In this document: positions 1 through 14,700 of the stretch, in pieces
Position numbering within the stretch: position 1 is the stretch's first letter
How the letters are laid out: each line of letters starts with the position of its first letter
Assembly (NCBI GenBank): GCA_964023275.1
Contig: OZ029928.1
Coordinates: 868,001-932,000 of the forward strand
DNA: 64,000 nucleotides
DNA from: Norana najaformis
Taxonomy: Eukaryota; Annelida; Clitellata; Crassiclitellata; Hormogastridae
Direction: 5' to 3'
Translations under genes and position numbers: made by a program
The notes under the pieces: generated by a model
Seen by the model: the letters and a program-made list of their open reading frames with translations, nothing else
The model's database searches: none
Told to the model about the DNA's origin: nothing

Positions 1-296
1 ATTAACGTAACCCGAATTGGTTGACGGTATCAGTTGTAAATGGACATGGCATGTGTATGATGCAATATCTTGCCGACCAGCTGTGACTGTTAACTGAGAA
101 ATAGCGTTGTTCACTGTCGTTGAATCGTGGGAAGTTGAAACATTTTGTCCGCTAAAATTCGTCCAATAGAAGTATGGTCGTAATGTTGGAGCTGGTGCCA
201 CTGATCCGTTATGGTGTAAAGTACACGTTATGATGACGTTCTCATTTTCCACTACTACGCCTTGTGAGACGTTATAGGTAGCATTAAAAGACTTGT
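1..296 (-). CDS. Ig-domain exon, gene D second domain, cut by window edge
   Basis: The minus strand is open from 296 to the window edge, directly after an acceptor CAG at 297-299. The translation has the landmarks of an Ig fold: a B-strand Cys in IITCTL, a C-strand Trp in FYWTN, and an F-strand Cys in ASYTCHV preceded by SQLTVTAGRQD. Several N-glycosylation sequons (NAT, NVS, NGS) suggest an extracellular domain. Entry is phase 1, as in the other Ig exons of the window. It is probably the domain after the V-like exon at 5558-5871, with a hAT-like element in the intron between. The receptor type cannot be named, because the rest of the gene lies beyond position 1. Confidence 0.72.
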
Positions 297-932
297 CTGA
301 AATTGAAAGTTCAAGCCTTCAAATATTTGAAACACATTTCATGCACTACTAAATAACATGATTATATTTAGTATCCTTACTGCTTGTATAAATGGATTAA
401 CGCTACTGAATAAATTAGTTGAGCTAGATCTTTGTTTCCCGAGACAAAACTTTATTTTGGCGCTGTAGAAATCCCGAGTTTACGATTAAAATTTGATCTT
501 GAGGTAAATTATCGCATTACTATAGCGTGGTCAGACGTATTTCAAAGAATTAGTCACTGGATTTATGTCTCTCGAAGTGTTAGAGTCGCCGAAGTCTAGG
601 TGTCCTTTTAAATAAGTTTTCGCACCGACAGCTTCCTCAAAGTATCTGAACTTTTATGAACTGCACAGTAATTCAATTTAACTCAGGATTTAAAAGACTT
701 AAATATTTATCTTCTGAGCCGGTGTGTATAAACAGGGCTTGTTAGTCGCCGACTATAGTGCGCCTAAATCCGGACTAGATAGTCTTAGACTAATAACTTT
801 CTGCAAATGGTGTGCACGGGGCTAACTGAGGCGACGGAATAACCATTCGAATATTAATTCACCAGAGCTAATTATCACACAGATTTTTCCAATATTAATG
901 TGGGTTTTTTTTGATAGCGGGTGCGCGTTATT
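297..932. other. intron or intergenic DNA, no gene seen
   Basis: AT-rich sequence upstream of the edge Ig exon. I see no splice-bounded open frame or recognisable repeat here. Confidence 0.5.
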
Positions 933-984
933 ATATTGGGACAAGTTGAATTCTTCATATTGGGACAAGTTGAATTCTTCATAT
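933..984. repeat. 24-bp tandem duplication
   Basis: A 24-bp unit containing TATTGGGACAAG and TTGAATTCTTC occurs twice head to tail (933-956 and 957-980). A short partial third start follows. Confidence 0.85.
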
Positions 985-1095
985 TCTCTACATTAACTTA
1001 GATATACATATAATTATATATACATAGTCATTATTGTCTATAAAGGGGTCGTTTCAAAAACGATCTATATTTATTCATAGTATGTTAGTTATTTA

Positions 1096-1260
1096 GTGGC
1101 CGAATGGTTAAAGTGCTGGGCTTTTAACGTGGAGAGTACGAGTTTGAGCCTTTCCTAAGACAGTAACTGTTTAGGGACCTTGAGTAAGTCCTTCAATACA
1201 ATTGCTCAGCGCCATCGCTTGATTCATAGTAATAAGGTAGTGGCACTGAATAGTTGCAAA

Positions 1261-1296
<36 letters not shown>
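1096..1296 (+). mobile_element. tRNA-derived SINE, copy 1
   Basis: The head resembles a tRNA gene. It has an A-box-like GTGGCCGAATGGTTAAAG, an anticodon-loop-like CTTTTAA and a B-box-like GAGTTTGAGCC near 1139-1149. A body including GTTTAGGGACCTTGAG and TTGCTCAGCGCC follows, and the element ends in a (TAA)n tail at about 1262-1296. The same head-body order occurs at 40491-40690, and the TTGCTCAGCGCCATCG part recurs near 20773. It is therefore a dispersed RNA polymerase III-type SINE family rather than a functional tRNA gene, since there is no clean cloverleaf. Confidence 0.75.
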
Positions 1297-1299
<3 letters not shown>

Positions 1300-1690
1300 A
1301 ATAACTATTATTATCATTGCAGTAATAAATAGTATTAAAATAATAACGATAATACTAATAATCAAAATAAAATCGAAAAATACTCAGAGTTGCCGTCTAC
1401 ACATCTTTTTATACCCATCGAAACACAATTAACCCTATCAGGGTCGATTTCATCCGTAAGGTCGGACGTAGCTTTTCGTTCATCTAACGTGAGCCACATG
1501 AGGTCAGTTTCCTTCTTCATCACCTTTCTACCTGTTTCCAGCGCTACAATGTCATGGCTTTCCGTGACACGTTTTCCGATGTGGCTGACGACAAGGCCGG
1601 ATTTTCCAGATACCCTTTAACAGCTCCTAGCGTAATTTTTGTCCTGTAGGAATTACACTTACCTAGCGCAAAATAGTAGTATTAGTGTCC

Positions 1691-4440
<2,750 letters not shown>

Positions 4441-4646
4441 TTTCCATTTATTGAAATATTCAGTATATAACTATGTTTATTCATTTGTTGTTTGCATATT
4501 TATTTATGTATTTGTTTTATTTTACTTTTTTTACGGGTTCTGTTAGCAAAATGCGCGACCATAGCTGCCACTATGAAGTTAACTTGTTCTACTACAGAAC
4601 TGGGCAGTGATATATATATATACATACATATATAACATATATATAT

Positions 4647-4952
4647 TGTTGGGAGCTGAAGTGGCATTAAGATTCAGGCTCGTTGTCTAAAGTTCACCTG
4701 CAGCTCCAATAATAAAGTTTTCTCATTAACTTCTTTTACTTACAACATAAACTCTTCAAACTATCAAAGACTCAACTCTACTGCAATCTTCGACTGTGGT
4801 GCTCAACATCCTAAAACTCATACATTTTATATTATAATATTACAAGTAGTGGTCATCTTCTCGCACTCCCTTTACAACACATCAACATCTGTTGCACGTG
4901 GCACCACCAAATACAGGCGGCATTTCCCTTAACAAATGCCACTGCAACAACA
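4647..4952. mobile_element. solo-LTR-like or MITE-like element
   Basis: The segment begins TGTTGGGAGCTGAAGTGGCA and ends AATGCCACTGCAACAACA. It thus has the 5'-TG...CA-3' form with short inverted ends (AGTGGCATT against AATGCCACT), and it contains an AATAAA. TA-rich microsatellite flanks both ends, so a target duplication cannot be judged. It could be a solo LTR or a small non-autonomous element. Confidence 0.4.
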
Positions 4953-5557
4953 TATTATATATATATATATAATATAAAGCATGTACTATAGTCGTATAAC
5001 TACTGCAGATCTGTTGATTTTTAATGCTAGACAGCACCGTATTAACCACACTGGTGACCACCGTCTCCATATATTGCTTGAATGAATTTTTGGACCTACT
5101 TCAGGTTAACTATAGCCTACCGCTAAAAGTAAAACATTGGGCGAACATTTTAAATAATTTAATGCGGCGTACCAACATATGCTTATAAAATTTATATAAT
5201 TATCAACTACATAATTAATTATCTAGCCATTATCTGACTAAAATTACCTAGCCAATAAACGTTTATGGCAGAAAGCAACAAGTATAGTTACAAAATCATT
5301 GTCTACGAATTAATGTTAACGGCAAATGACACAAGTAAAACAGTAGATCTGAAACGCCAATACTTTCCAAACCTTACTACTGGACAACTGCAACAAATTT
5401 CACTCTTTAGCTAAAAACAATTGCTCAAATCCTCTGGCGGTCCATGTATGCATCTCAATGTAACTGGCACATTGTTTATTAACATGAGTTGAAAACAAGA
5501 ATATTGACTGATTTTAAGTTATTGATTTGAAATAAATCGTACGCATCTGTCAATTAC

Positions 5558-5871
5558 CTATCACAGTAAGTATTGCAGACGATGAATCATACTCTGTGCA
5601 TTTGTAAACTCCGACTTGTTCCATGGTTATATTTGTGACGATTAAGTTGCAGGCGTATGTGCCTCCTGTTGTGTCCGTTTTGTAATGAGCCTCCAATCCA
5701 GCGTTAACAACACATGTTGACGGCTGAACTATAAGCAATTCCTGGCCACTGTTACCGTTTTTTATAGAAACCAACTGCCTCGATACAGAGAACTTTGGCA
5801 GTAAAATACTGCTTGACCATTAAGTTCCGCAACCTCATTTGAAGGCGCCAAAATTATAGATCCAAACGAAC
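5558..5871 (-). CDS. V-set-like Ig exon, gene D, with a 1-nt frameshift
   Basis: Acceptor CAG lies at 5872-5874 and donor GTAATT at 5557. Before the break the translation has a B-strand Cys in AVFYCQSS and a C-strand Trp in RGSWF. After it come NLIVTNITMEQVGVYKCTEY, with the D-x-G/Y-x-C-like F strand, and AILTVIG. Exon length is 314 nt, not divisible by three, whereas intact Ig exons here are phase 1 to phase 1 and divisible by three. The frame breaks at a run of six A (minus strand) just after the conserved Trp and meets a TAA. Either this copy is a pseudogene, or the base call in the homopolymer is wrong. Confidence 0.65.
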
Positions 5872-6256
5872 CTGTAGGTTAAGAACAACATACATTTAAC
5901 TATCATTCGTTAAAATTGAAAATCTGTGAAAAGATATCAAGCAGATCGAACAGAGAGAGGGTGTAGCACTTCTTGACTGAATTCCTAAAATAAAGATATT
6001 TAATTAATGAAAGCTCATGGGCATTGAAAATTGTATTCTTAATCGTAATCTTTAGAATTCTAAAAGCGCTAATTATAAGCTCAGCGTCAAGTGAAAGGCG
6101 GTTCCCAAAGATATCATGTGAAGAAAAAGTACGGTTGCCAAAATACCAGAGAGAAGGGTACAGAGGAGCAGAGGGTTGTGTTAAAGTGGAGAGAAATGGA
6201 AGGACGCGAATTGGATGGATCAGGGTAAGGTTCTTGAAAAGACAGGATTTAAAAGT

Positions 6257-7110
6257 TTAAATGACAAGTCTGAAGAGTAATAGATAGGGCTTCAGACAGA
6301 TGATAGTTGGTGAAGAACGGGAGTGGTTGAATTTGCGTAATTCAGCAGGGAGATCGTTCCAGAGTTGAGGTGAAGAGTGGTATATTGATCGGTCATAATT
6401 AAGATGAGTAATTACTGGGGACGGGTAAGAATTAAATAAGTGTTTGAACGGGTAGAGTGAATAGTGAAAAGTTTGCGAAGATATGTACTGTAGGTTGAAA
6501 GCACTGCAGCAGTTGTAGGTTAGAGAAAGAACTATTAAATGAATGCATTTGGTGATGTTCAGCCAGAGGACTGATTTCATAATGGGTGGTATGGTAATAC
6601 TAGGGTTTCCTGGCGACAGCTCGGGGCAAGTTAGTATTAGATAAGTTGAAGACGCATAATGTGAGTGTATTTAGGGTTAATGAAAAAAGAATTACAGTAG
6701 TCAAGTTTGGAGTGGACCACAGAGATAGCTATGGCAGATTAGCTTTAAAATCGAGTATAGATCGAATAAGGCGAAGAATGAGACCGATACGCGAGATATT
6801 TGGAAATTTAATTTGAAAACGAGAGATGTGGGTCAAAGGTGATACCAAGATTGCGTCCAGACGAATCAGACGTGACAAAGAGAATGGAGAAATTATGAGT
6901 TGATAGCTGGAAGGAAGAATCAAGGAATTTCTTAATCTGATCTATGAGTTGGTCGGCGGCCAGGCTGGCACAAAATGCTACACAGGAACACAAAGGAACA
7001 CAAATCTCTTTTATGGATTTCACGGCAGTGTCGACCATTACGGATTGTCCAAGTAGGACGATCCTGAATCGAATCCTTTCCTTCACAGGAAACCGATGCT
7101 CTGATTCTTG
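6257..7110 (-). mobile_element. degraded CR1/Jockey-group LINE fragments
   Basis: Minus-strand frames carry pieces of non-LTR retrotransposon proteins. SPQLWNDLPAEL near 6360 is the typical C-terminal end. SGRNLGITFDPHLSFSN near 6830 matches the region after the reverse transcriptase (RT). ERIRFRIVLL with KEICVP near 6990-7080 resembles the C-terminal part of the LINE at 23714-25387. The pieces come from at least two LINE lineages and are interrupted by stops. Confidence 0.68.
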
Positions 7111-7159
7111 TATATATTCGGATATATGCAGGCAAAATCAGAAGCAATTGATTGCTTAG

Positions 7160-8060
7160 TTGATGATCAGTTTGCAATCAGAAAGGCAGAAGAACAAAGG
7201 ACGCTATTGGAGCCTTAAAATAGCTGACAGAGAGGAGTTTTCAACATGACCAGGATGTGTAATTATTATGTTTTGTTGACTATGAAAAGGCATTTGACAG
7301 GGCCGACCGAAGAAGGCTAATCCAGACACTCAGAATTCTGGGAATGTATTGAAGGCTTATAGTAAATCTATACATGGACCAGAAAATACGGATTAGAATA
7401 GCAGGGGAGTGAGACAAGGGTGCTCATTGTCAAAGGAAAAGAAACAGTAGTAATAATGAAACATCAACGGAGAGGAAATAGAGCAGGCAAAAGAATTCTG
7501 CTACCTGGGGAGCGTTGTTACACAAGAAGCAAAATGCCACACGGAAATTAAAGGAAGAATATCATTCGGCAAAGACTCATTTTCAACACAAAAAGAGTTA
7601 CTGAGAGGAAAAACGAGTAAGAACCTAAAGAAACGAATGATTAAAGCTCTGAGATGGAGCGTGGTGTTGTATGGATCCGAAACATGGACCATGGGAAAGG
7701 AGGACATCAAGAGATTGGAGGCCTTCGCAATGTGGATTTTGCAGAGGATGGCATAGCAAACGAGGAGGTGCTGAAAAAGTTGAAGAAGAAAGATCTATGA
7801 TAGCTACAATAAGGAGGCGACAGAAAAAATGAATTGGTCACTTATTGAGAGGGGACTCACTTTTGAGAACTTTCGCTAAGGAAATGAGGGTAGAATGGAG
7901 GGGGTGAAAAGAGAAAGATCCAGACAGATGCTGCTGGATTGGACGATGACAGACGGATACAGCAGATTGAAAGAAGAAGCTCAGCATCGAGAGCAGTGGC
8001 GTCATCGGACGCTTGAACCTGTCTGAGGGCAGAGAACCAGAAGATGAAGATACGGATATT
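7160..8060 (+). mobile_element. RTE-like LINE fragment with internal deletion
   Basis: Plus-strand frames read KDAIGALKIA, then VDYEKAFDR (RT motif A), then GVRQGCSLS (motif B). They jump directly to FCYLGSVVTQEAKCHTEI and [13 protein letters not shown], so the catalytic YxDD region is missing. The end, near HRTLEPV and GQRTRR, parallels the end of the minus-strand copy at 14816-15439. Several frameshifts and stops are present. It is a dead internal-deletion copy of an APE-type LINE. Confidence 0.75.
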
Positions 8061-8156
8061 TGCGAGATTGCCACTACTCTGGCGGCACATCAAAGAAATG
8101 GTTGGAGCTGACGTATTGTGAACTTTGGAAGTCATGTTAGGCTGGAGTTACATTAG

Positions 8157-9683
8157 TCAATCCGCGTCTGTGTGAATGAATCGAACTATGGTCGCAGCAG
8201 CATTAAACGAAAACTCACGCCGTATGACCTGCACGGAAGCAAGTTCAAAGCGAATTGACGTGAATTGATAATTCAGCATTGATATATGCGCAGTATGTAG
8301 GATATCGTGGTCCACAGTGTCGATCACAGCGCTCACATTCAAAAGAGCCAGCAGCGTGATATGTCCAAAATCAATGGCATAGATCAGCCTCAATTGTACC
8401 GCCTTTGTTGAGTGATCCTTTATTAAAGCTAGGCAGCAACTTTGACATGAGTTTGCACACTTCTAAGTTTGAGCGTTATTGTATTTGTCCGCCTTTTATT
8501 GCCCCCATTCATGACTCTCTGTTCTTTCTTAATCTAACTCATCTGGTTCCCTGCTTTTATAGACTGTCCCTCTAATCCCGAATGTCACAATATTACAAGC
8601 GTGATCTGTTGAGTTATGATTCTTTCAACAACTTACTAATGTAAGGCGAGTTGTGATATCGGTCGCCAGTTGTTAATCTAGCCCTTATCCAGTCCTGACC
8701 TCTTCAATGACGGTGCTATTATAACAAGTTTTGTCATATATAACACGTTTAGACACAAACTGGAAGAAATCCGTCAGCCAGCTATGCATTGCAAAGCCGT
8801 ACAAGAAAAGGTAGCAGCTCGTCAACGAATTCTTGTACAGTGAATGCTGGAATAAGGTTAGGTGCGTATGTTTTGGGTGGGGATGATAGAAGTATCGATT
8901 TCAACTCAGCACTGGTCACCTTGTTGAACCGATCCAGACGGCACTGGGTTGTAAAGATTACAGGTGGAGATGCTCGGCGGACTTCATACACTTTCTTGGT
9001 CATATGGCGCAAGTATCCCTCGGTAGAGTACCATGGGCTCTGCGAACTACGATGCCCGTCCAGAGTCACCTGCCGTCTTTAGAGTGGCGGGCGATCAAAC
9101 TCTTCCAGTAGCACTGCTTCTTTTGTTGGTTGAATGAATGCTTTTCTCGCAGGAGCCTAATCCTTTTGCTTCGGTCTGCGTGTATTCAGAATACGTAGAA
9201 CTGATGATCAGCCCGCCATAATGACCGACGGATAACTCCGCACTTCGTGTCTAACCACAGACCTGGTGCAACAGTGGATCATTGATAATAGTTAAAAGTA
9301 TATAAGCATACAGACTAAACAGCTCTATGCACGAGATATCGACCTCTGATGGTAGATGTCAAAGGCGGCTGTCCAAAAGGCGCTCGCGGAAAGCAACTCA
9401 TTAAAGAGACTTTCAATTTCTGACTGACTTCCTTGATAAGTGGAGAGGGAGAGATGAATGGAATTTTTGTGCATGGAAGCTCTCCGTGATCAGAGACTGA
9501 TAGAAGCTCAACGGTAACTGCAATAGGCTTGCAGTAATCTTGTGTAATGGTTAAGTCAAACCAGCGAGCATGAGCATCAGTGTGCACGTTGACATGCTGT
9601 GGCATACCAAAACTGGTAATCATATGTTTCAGCTTCTCTGCCCATGAACATCTGTATCCTCCATGCGGTTGTTCAGTTCGCAT
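8157..9683 (-). mobile_element. degraded CR1/Jockey-group LINE (same family as 23714-25387)
   Basis: Read on the minus strand from high to low coordinates. An endonuclease-end block (about 9683-9315) has FGMPQHVNVHTDAHARWFDL. An RT-entry block (9069-8782) has FVDELLPFLVRLCNA and LKSILLSSPPKTYA. A short block (8393-8157) has LLALLNVSAVIDTVDHDIL. The last two blocks match the 557-residue LINE protein at 23714-25387, so this is an older copy that still keeps part of the endonuclease lost from that one. Stops and deletions are frequent. Confidence 0.75.
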
Positions 9684-10319
9684 GTTTATTGTGTGTTGCC
9701 AGTGTTTTGAGAAATATTTATGTATATATGTATATATATGTTTATGTATGAGTATATTCAGATTTCATATTCATGTCCTTTATTGATCACCAGTAGTTTG
9801 GAAACAAGTTTACCTCTGTGGGTGAACTATTCCAATAGAGCGCGCATAAGCGTTAACCATCCTTCCACGACGTTATTTCTGGGTGAAGTGTGGTTTCGTA
9901 CTGCCGAATAAATCCCAAATTTTACAACGAAAAAAGGTAGGCCTGCTGTTCTTGCTCTTCGTCCTTGCCGAGCTTTTCACCACAGAAAGCAGTGTCGAAG
10001 TAGACAAGCAACGGTTACAGTTCCGGAAATGAATCCAACTTTTATAGGCTCATCTTAGGCTCTGGCTTTGTTGCTATTCAGAACAAAAGCTAATGCAACT
10101 AGCATCTTTATGTACACTGCGAAACAAGGATCGCTAATGTACGAATTAGCATCGCCGGAATCCTACGCTTTACGCCAGATACAACGACCAAAATTGGAAG
10201 TGACAACCATAAAATTGTAAATTCCATGTAACGCTGTAATAGTTAGTAATTGACCACTTATATAAGAAACAATTCTTGTATTCTGCATAGGGCACTGCCA
10301 CCATTAAGATGAGTAAACT

Positions 10320-10440
10320 GTAAACTCCTTGTACGATTTGTCCCATACCCCGAATTGTCTTGCGACGAATTGTCCCTGCGCCGAACTGTCTTGCGCCGAA
10401 TTGTCGGCGCCGACTTGTGTGCCGAACTGTCATGGAACCA
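10320..10440. repeat. cluster of GAATTGTC/GAACTGTC short repeats
   Basis: Variants of a 12-13-base unit built on CGCCGAATTGTC recur five to six times (CGAATTGTCTTGCGACG, GAATTGTCCCTGCGC, GAACTGTCTTGCGCC, GAATTGTCGGCGCC, GAACTGTC). No coding role is seen; it may be a terminal or subterminal repeat of an unidentified element. Confidence 0.6.
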
Positions 10441-10947
10441 TCGATATGGTCTCAGTGGCAACTCTAGTAATGCGAGGGTTAATGTAATCTAAACCGCCTC
10501 AGTGCATGAAGTACTTTTGCGATAGATAATATTTCCGAAGTTCATGTTACAGTAATTCAATTCCAAGGGCCAATGCAAGGATATTTTAGAAAAACTTGAA
10601 ATGAATATTTACTGTCATTAATGTTAGTAGCTAGCTTGCACTAAATTTCTGTGAAATATTCATTAAATTTAGAAGCAGTAAAAGTTTTGGCTTTAATTTC
10701 TGTGTCATTTATAGGATGTCTGTATGTGACCAAATAATTTTTCATCTCTATGCTAAAATATTGTAATTACGGTCCAGGTTTCTTAAGTCAGTTTAAAAAT
10801 TCCTAAGTTTGTTAGTACAATAATTTCGCTCTTTAGGTTTTGTTATTTGTCTTAATGTTTTGTATGTGACAAAGATGGCCTCGTTGACAGGTATAGAATT
10901 TTTATAATATTTTACACATAACATAGCATTTATTAGTTCATTGTTAT

Positions 10948-11001
10948 TATTGTTAATGTTGTTGTTGTTGTTATTATTATTATTATTATTATTATCCCAG
11001 A

Positions 11002-11032
<31 letters not shown>
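10948..11032. repeat. (TTA/TTG)n microsatellite
   Basis: TTG and TTA triplets repeat through this stretch, with one short interruption (CCCAG). Confidence 0.95.
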
Positions 11033-11033
<1 letters not shown>

Positions 11034-11074
11034 GTCACTTCAATTATGAAACAAATCTATTGTTGCTGGAGCAA

Positions 11075-11640
11075 CTAGAGCTGCAGTGGCGTCCAGGCTG
11101 GCACACTGGAAACAGGTCGACTAGCTGCACCTCCGAATCTCGTGATCTTGTCTGTAAGCGCCGTGGTAAAGAAGCAACCCTGAATTAGCGGTCGCGTTAA
11201 GTGTAGAGCGTTCTGTGGGCGTTTCTTCGATGGAGCGCAAGAACTTCCGGTGTGGATCGGACGAACATCCAGCACCATCAACTCCCTCCTCTTCATCGCC
11301 GTCGTCGTCTGCTTCGAAGGCGCCTGCGTCGTGGGCTTCACTGACCCGAGCGTCGACGTCTCCTCGACCTCGACCCGCCGGCTGACCTTCGACAGGCGAT
11401 GTGGCTCATTGACCCAGAGGATCGGTTGGGGCCCGTCGGCTGGGTCTCGACGACCAGTTCCAGGTTCTCTCCTTTTCTTTAATCTTGGGTTCAGGCACGC
11501 CCTTCTCTGCTTCTTTGATTTCAGCCGTCTTGTTCTTTGTTGTATTGTTGTCGATGAAGAACTTGATTTGCGAATGGATACTCTCGCTCGCTGCGTCGAG
11601 TGCGAGTTCTGAGATCATGAATTCGTCTGATTGCTTGATT
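11075..11640 (-). other. GC-rich open stretch of unknown identity
   Basis: The block is clearly more GC-rich than its surroundings. On the minus strand one frame reads ISELALDAASESIHSQIKFF and then a Lys/Glu-rich segment to a stop at the Gln-rich end. A second frame further down is open over about 85 codons and rich in Asp, Glu and Gly (for example EADDDGDEEEGVDG). They may be one protein broken by a frameshift. I do not recognise a family. It could be a retroelement Gag remnant, or cytoplasmic exons of a host gene. Confidence 0.3.
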
Positions 11641-11699
11641 GGGAGGGAGGGAGCAGCTAATGCGATAACACTGATTTAATATACTTAAAGGCAAATAAT

Positions 11700-13680
11700 T
11701 ATCTGCGTCGTACTGAGAAACGAGACAGAAATAGACAGAGACAGACAGATAGACAGACAGACTGACAGCAGCGTTAGCTTTGATATCAGATTTAGTCCGG
11801 AGATGGTCTTATCTGGACAGTGGCCGCCATAAGCAAAGCTTTACTAAACCTAATCAGATAGAGTAAAGACGCTTGCAATGATAGTCTGCTTGATAGATGT
11901 CTGGACCTCGTGATCTTTAGACCAGGAAGATATAATTATGTTTCCAGGCATGTAAACTAAATTTACGTCAATCATTATCAACCGATGCAAACACAATACT
12001 TTGACTTGGCAGCTAACAGGAGGATTGGGTTTCCTAATCGGATACAAAGGCACGTCAAGCGATATCATCGATAAGCATTGATGTAATCGGACAGTAGTTC
12101 CTGGTTACGAGTGACCATCGAGTAACCTTAGCAACAATGGTCTTAATTCTTTCTAAAACCTAACGCAAATCTGATTGACGTAAATTCATTGGCCAATTCT
12201 TTAAAGCAATTAATTCAACTTAATGAAATATACATAAATGTTACTGCCATAAAGAAACAAAGTGTAGACTTATAAGAGTTGCATCTCATTTGTGTGTTTC
12301 TTTGTATTAGGTTACCTTTGAAAGTACTCAAAGGTTTTTAGGAGCGGTGACTGTTTTCCAGCTGTTGCAAATAAGCAAGTTGTACGGAAGCTTCTGAAAC
12401 CAATGTTCTTCTAAAAGATATTATGGTGTAGCATTACGAAGAACACTAAAACGGTTCTATGTCTTCATTCACATGAGCACTACATGGACATAGACAAGTG
12501 AAAACTGTGAGATAGACTGCATACGGGATATCAATCAGATTTCGCTGCTTCTCAAAGTTTAGCAGTAAAACAAAGACTTCAGTTAGCGAAGGAATTATAC
12601 CCGTAATATTAAAGACACGCTGTAATCCAACTTATACAAAATAATTTTTATTTAATAAGTATTATTGTTCACAACCGATATAACTGACTAATAGCGTTAA
12701 TCGTTCTTTCGATGTTCCGAATAACATACACCAAACGATTAGAAATAAATAAAGTCTTAAATTCATCTACTCATAAGAAGTAAAACATAGCAGCGTCATA
12801 TGATGCAATGAAACTAATGTATTCGTAGCTAATATCTCACTTAGGTCTAGTCAACTTAAAAGGAATACAGTTGCAGTCTCTTTTTCTTCACAGTTACACA
12901 AGTTGTTAAACAGTGAAATGCAACAAATTTCTGTTTCGTACTGCCCATCATGCTAAAGAGTCATGAGTTCTCAGCCATGAGTTATGCGTGCAAACATATT
13001 ACAGTAAAATTAGCTAATAAAGCAATTTTTCAAAAATAGATGACAAATTTTTTGACCGATGCATTATTTATGCTTTTTGCCAAAAAGACAATTTAACCTG
13101 CTTCAAAGTTTTAAGGTTGAAAAAGCGCATTCAGTATACCAACTGGCATCGAATGTGGCCTGAACATTGCTTCAAGAACGGGAAACCATAAAACGAACAA
13201 AGTCTGTTCATCTTGGGTGTCGCTGGAGGCACCACTGGTTAATCTGATTGCCTCCAAACTTTCCAAGAGTCGAAATCTCATTTACTTAATTACCACTGTC
13301 AGACTCAGGCCAATCGGTTAAGGATTTTGGAGATACAGTATATTGGGGTCAAAAAACGCCGTTTCTTAACTCTAAGCAATTGACCGTTGACACTGGGTTG
13401 CTCTGCAGTACATACTTTGACGAACAAACAGTGACCTGTATAGCTCAACTATGACAGGAATCTCAGACGACAGTTCTTTTCTGCTTCTACATTTTTACAG
13501 ACAATAAATATCAGAGCAAGGAATGCGAAGATCATCAATCTGGTTTAATAAAATTGTGTTTACAGCCTAAAACAACCGGAGCGATTGAGCAAAAGCAAAC
13601 AAAATAAAAGACTTAAAAGGAATTGAAAGCATATGGTTTAATAAATTTCGTTCAAATTAATGCGAAGAGATGAATATGCG
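11700..13680. other. no gene seen
   Basis: AT-rich DNA with a short CAGA-type repeat at about 11725-11768. I found no splice-bounded coding frame or recognisable element. Confidence 0.5.
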
Positions 13681-13699
13681 AAGACCACTAGCCTACCTA

Positions 13700-14060
13700 T
13701 TAACCGGCTGCTGTTGAAATCCTGTCCCGCACCGACCGACCTGGTGGCTCGATGGATATCGGGACACTGCGACTTCTACCATCAACTAGGGACTACCAGA
13801 CGGTGAATTTATCGTGTACCGTGGATCCTATCGCCCGTCGCCGTTCCTTTTCCCCCAACCATTCCAGCCCAGGAACCCTGAACAAAGCGTCATCTATCAC
13901 CTCTGGATGGGACCCCGTCGATCGTGCTATGCGTGTATATAGGAGCTCGCCAGTGGTGACTTTTAGTTTTCAGAGCGCCGGTTGCATACTGATGAACTCT
14001 GTTCAAATTGGGCTTTAATGCCATGTTGGATGGCGTAGACGAAGCTATTCTCGTCTTCGC
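13700..14060. other. GC-richer block, unassigned
   Basis: The base composition rises here and both strands carry short open frames (for example 13752-14018 on plus). No motif is recognisable and splice sites are not convincing. It is probably a fragment of a dispersed element. Confidence 0.3.
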
Positions 14061-14267
14061 AAAACGTTAAATGTTTTAGATAACTTACTGACTAATTAGC
14101 TTAATTAGCTTCCCAACTAAATACCATGAAATGAAAAGTCTAACAATTGCGATGTATTAATGTTTCTTAAATGTTGTTGAGGAAATGACGACCGCTATAA
14201 AATCCTGATAATACAACAGACTTGCTATTGCTCTAAGTTCGATTGTGTCCTGTACGTGTTTCGATGT

Positions 14268-14453
14268 CTATACACGTCTTAGAACTGCGTAGTGCGAATC
14301 TTCTTCAAGGTACTGAACGGGTGCAAGATTAGGTTTCATTGCCACAGGCAGGAAGGCGTACTCCATGGCTCCTTCTCTGTTGTTCTGTTGATTCCACGCC
14401 GGTGGACGAGCAGGCTGAGGTGTTCGTTGCGGAAGGTGAACAGCAGAAGGCGC
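14268..14453 (-). CDS. gene B last exon: proline-rich end and ITIM-like tyrosine motif
   Basis: Acceptor TTTAG is at 14454-14458 and the stop TAG at 14268-14270. The 186-nt exon is read from phase 0, as needed after exon 15768-15924, and codes 61 residues. It opens with a Pro/Arg/Gln-rich stretch (LPQRTPQPARPPAW), extending the SH3-ligand-like region of the previous exon. It then has MEYAFL (YxxL), VQYLEE, and near the end SHYAVL, which fits the ITIM pattern S/I/V/L-x-Y-x-x-L/I/V. YAFL and YAVL are 19 residues apart, too far for a classical ITAM. By analogy the tail would recruit SH2 and SH3 proteins when phosphorylated; that role is inferred. Four consecutive exons keep one frame into this stop, which makes the model strong for a hand annotation. 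Confidence 0.8.
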   Translation of the reverse strand, partial: APSAVHLPQRTPQPARPPAWNQQNNREGAMEYAFLPVAMKPNLAPVQYLEEDSHYAVLRRV

Positions 14454-14519
14454 CTAAACCAAATGTCAAATGTCAGACTATCCATCCTCTGAAGCGCTAT
14501 TTGTGTTTATACTAAGACC

Positions 14520-14700
14520 TTATATTGAGCCATTACAGTATTGCACCAGGCATCAATCGATGGCACTCCAAAACAGAATCGCAATCCGGTCAATTCCAAG
14601 GGTCTGTCCAATGATACCGAAAGGCAACCTAAGGAGGATTAGCGCGCTGAAACAAAGTCGATGTAAACGAATGGAAAGATCGTATTCGTATATGGTATAA
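14520..14700. repeat. dispersed repeat, copy 1 of 3
   Basis: The stretch around ATCAATCGATGGCACTCCAAAA is related to CATCAACCGATGGCGCACCAAA at 41755-41940. Both continue with a similar order of blocks, and a third relative is at 43650-43900. The element type is not known. Confidence 0.5.

Noticed and set aside
1096-1170. functional tRNA gene
   Set aside because: A and B boxes are present, but the arms do not pair well and the body and tail match a second SINE copy.
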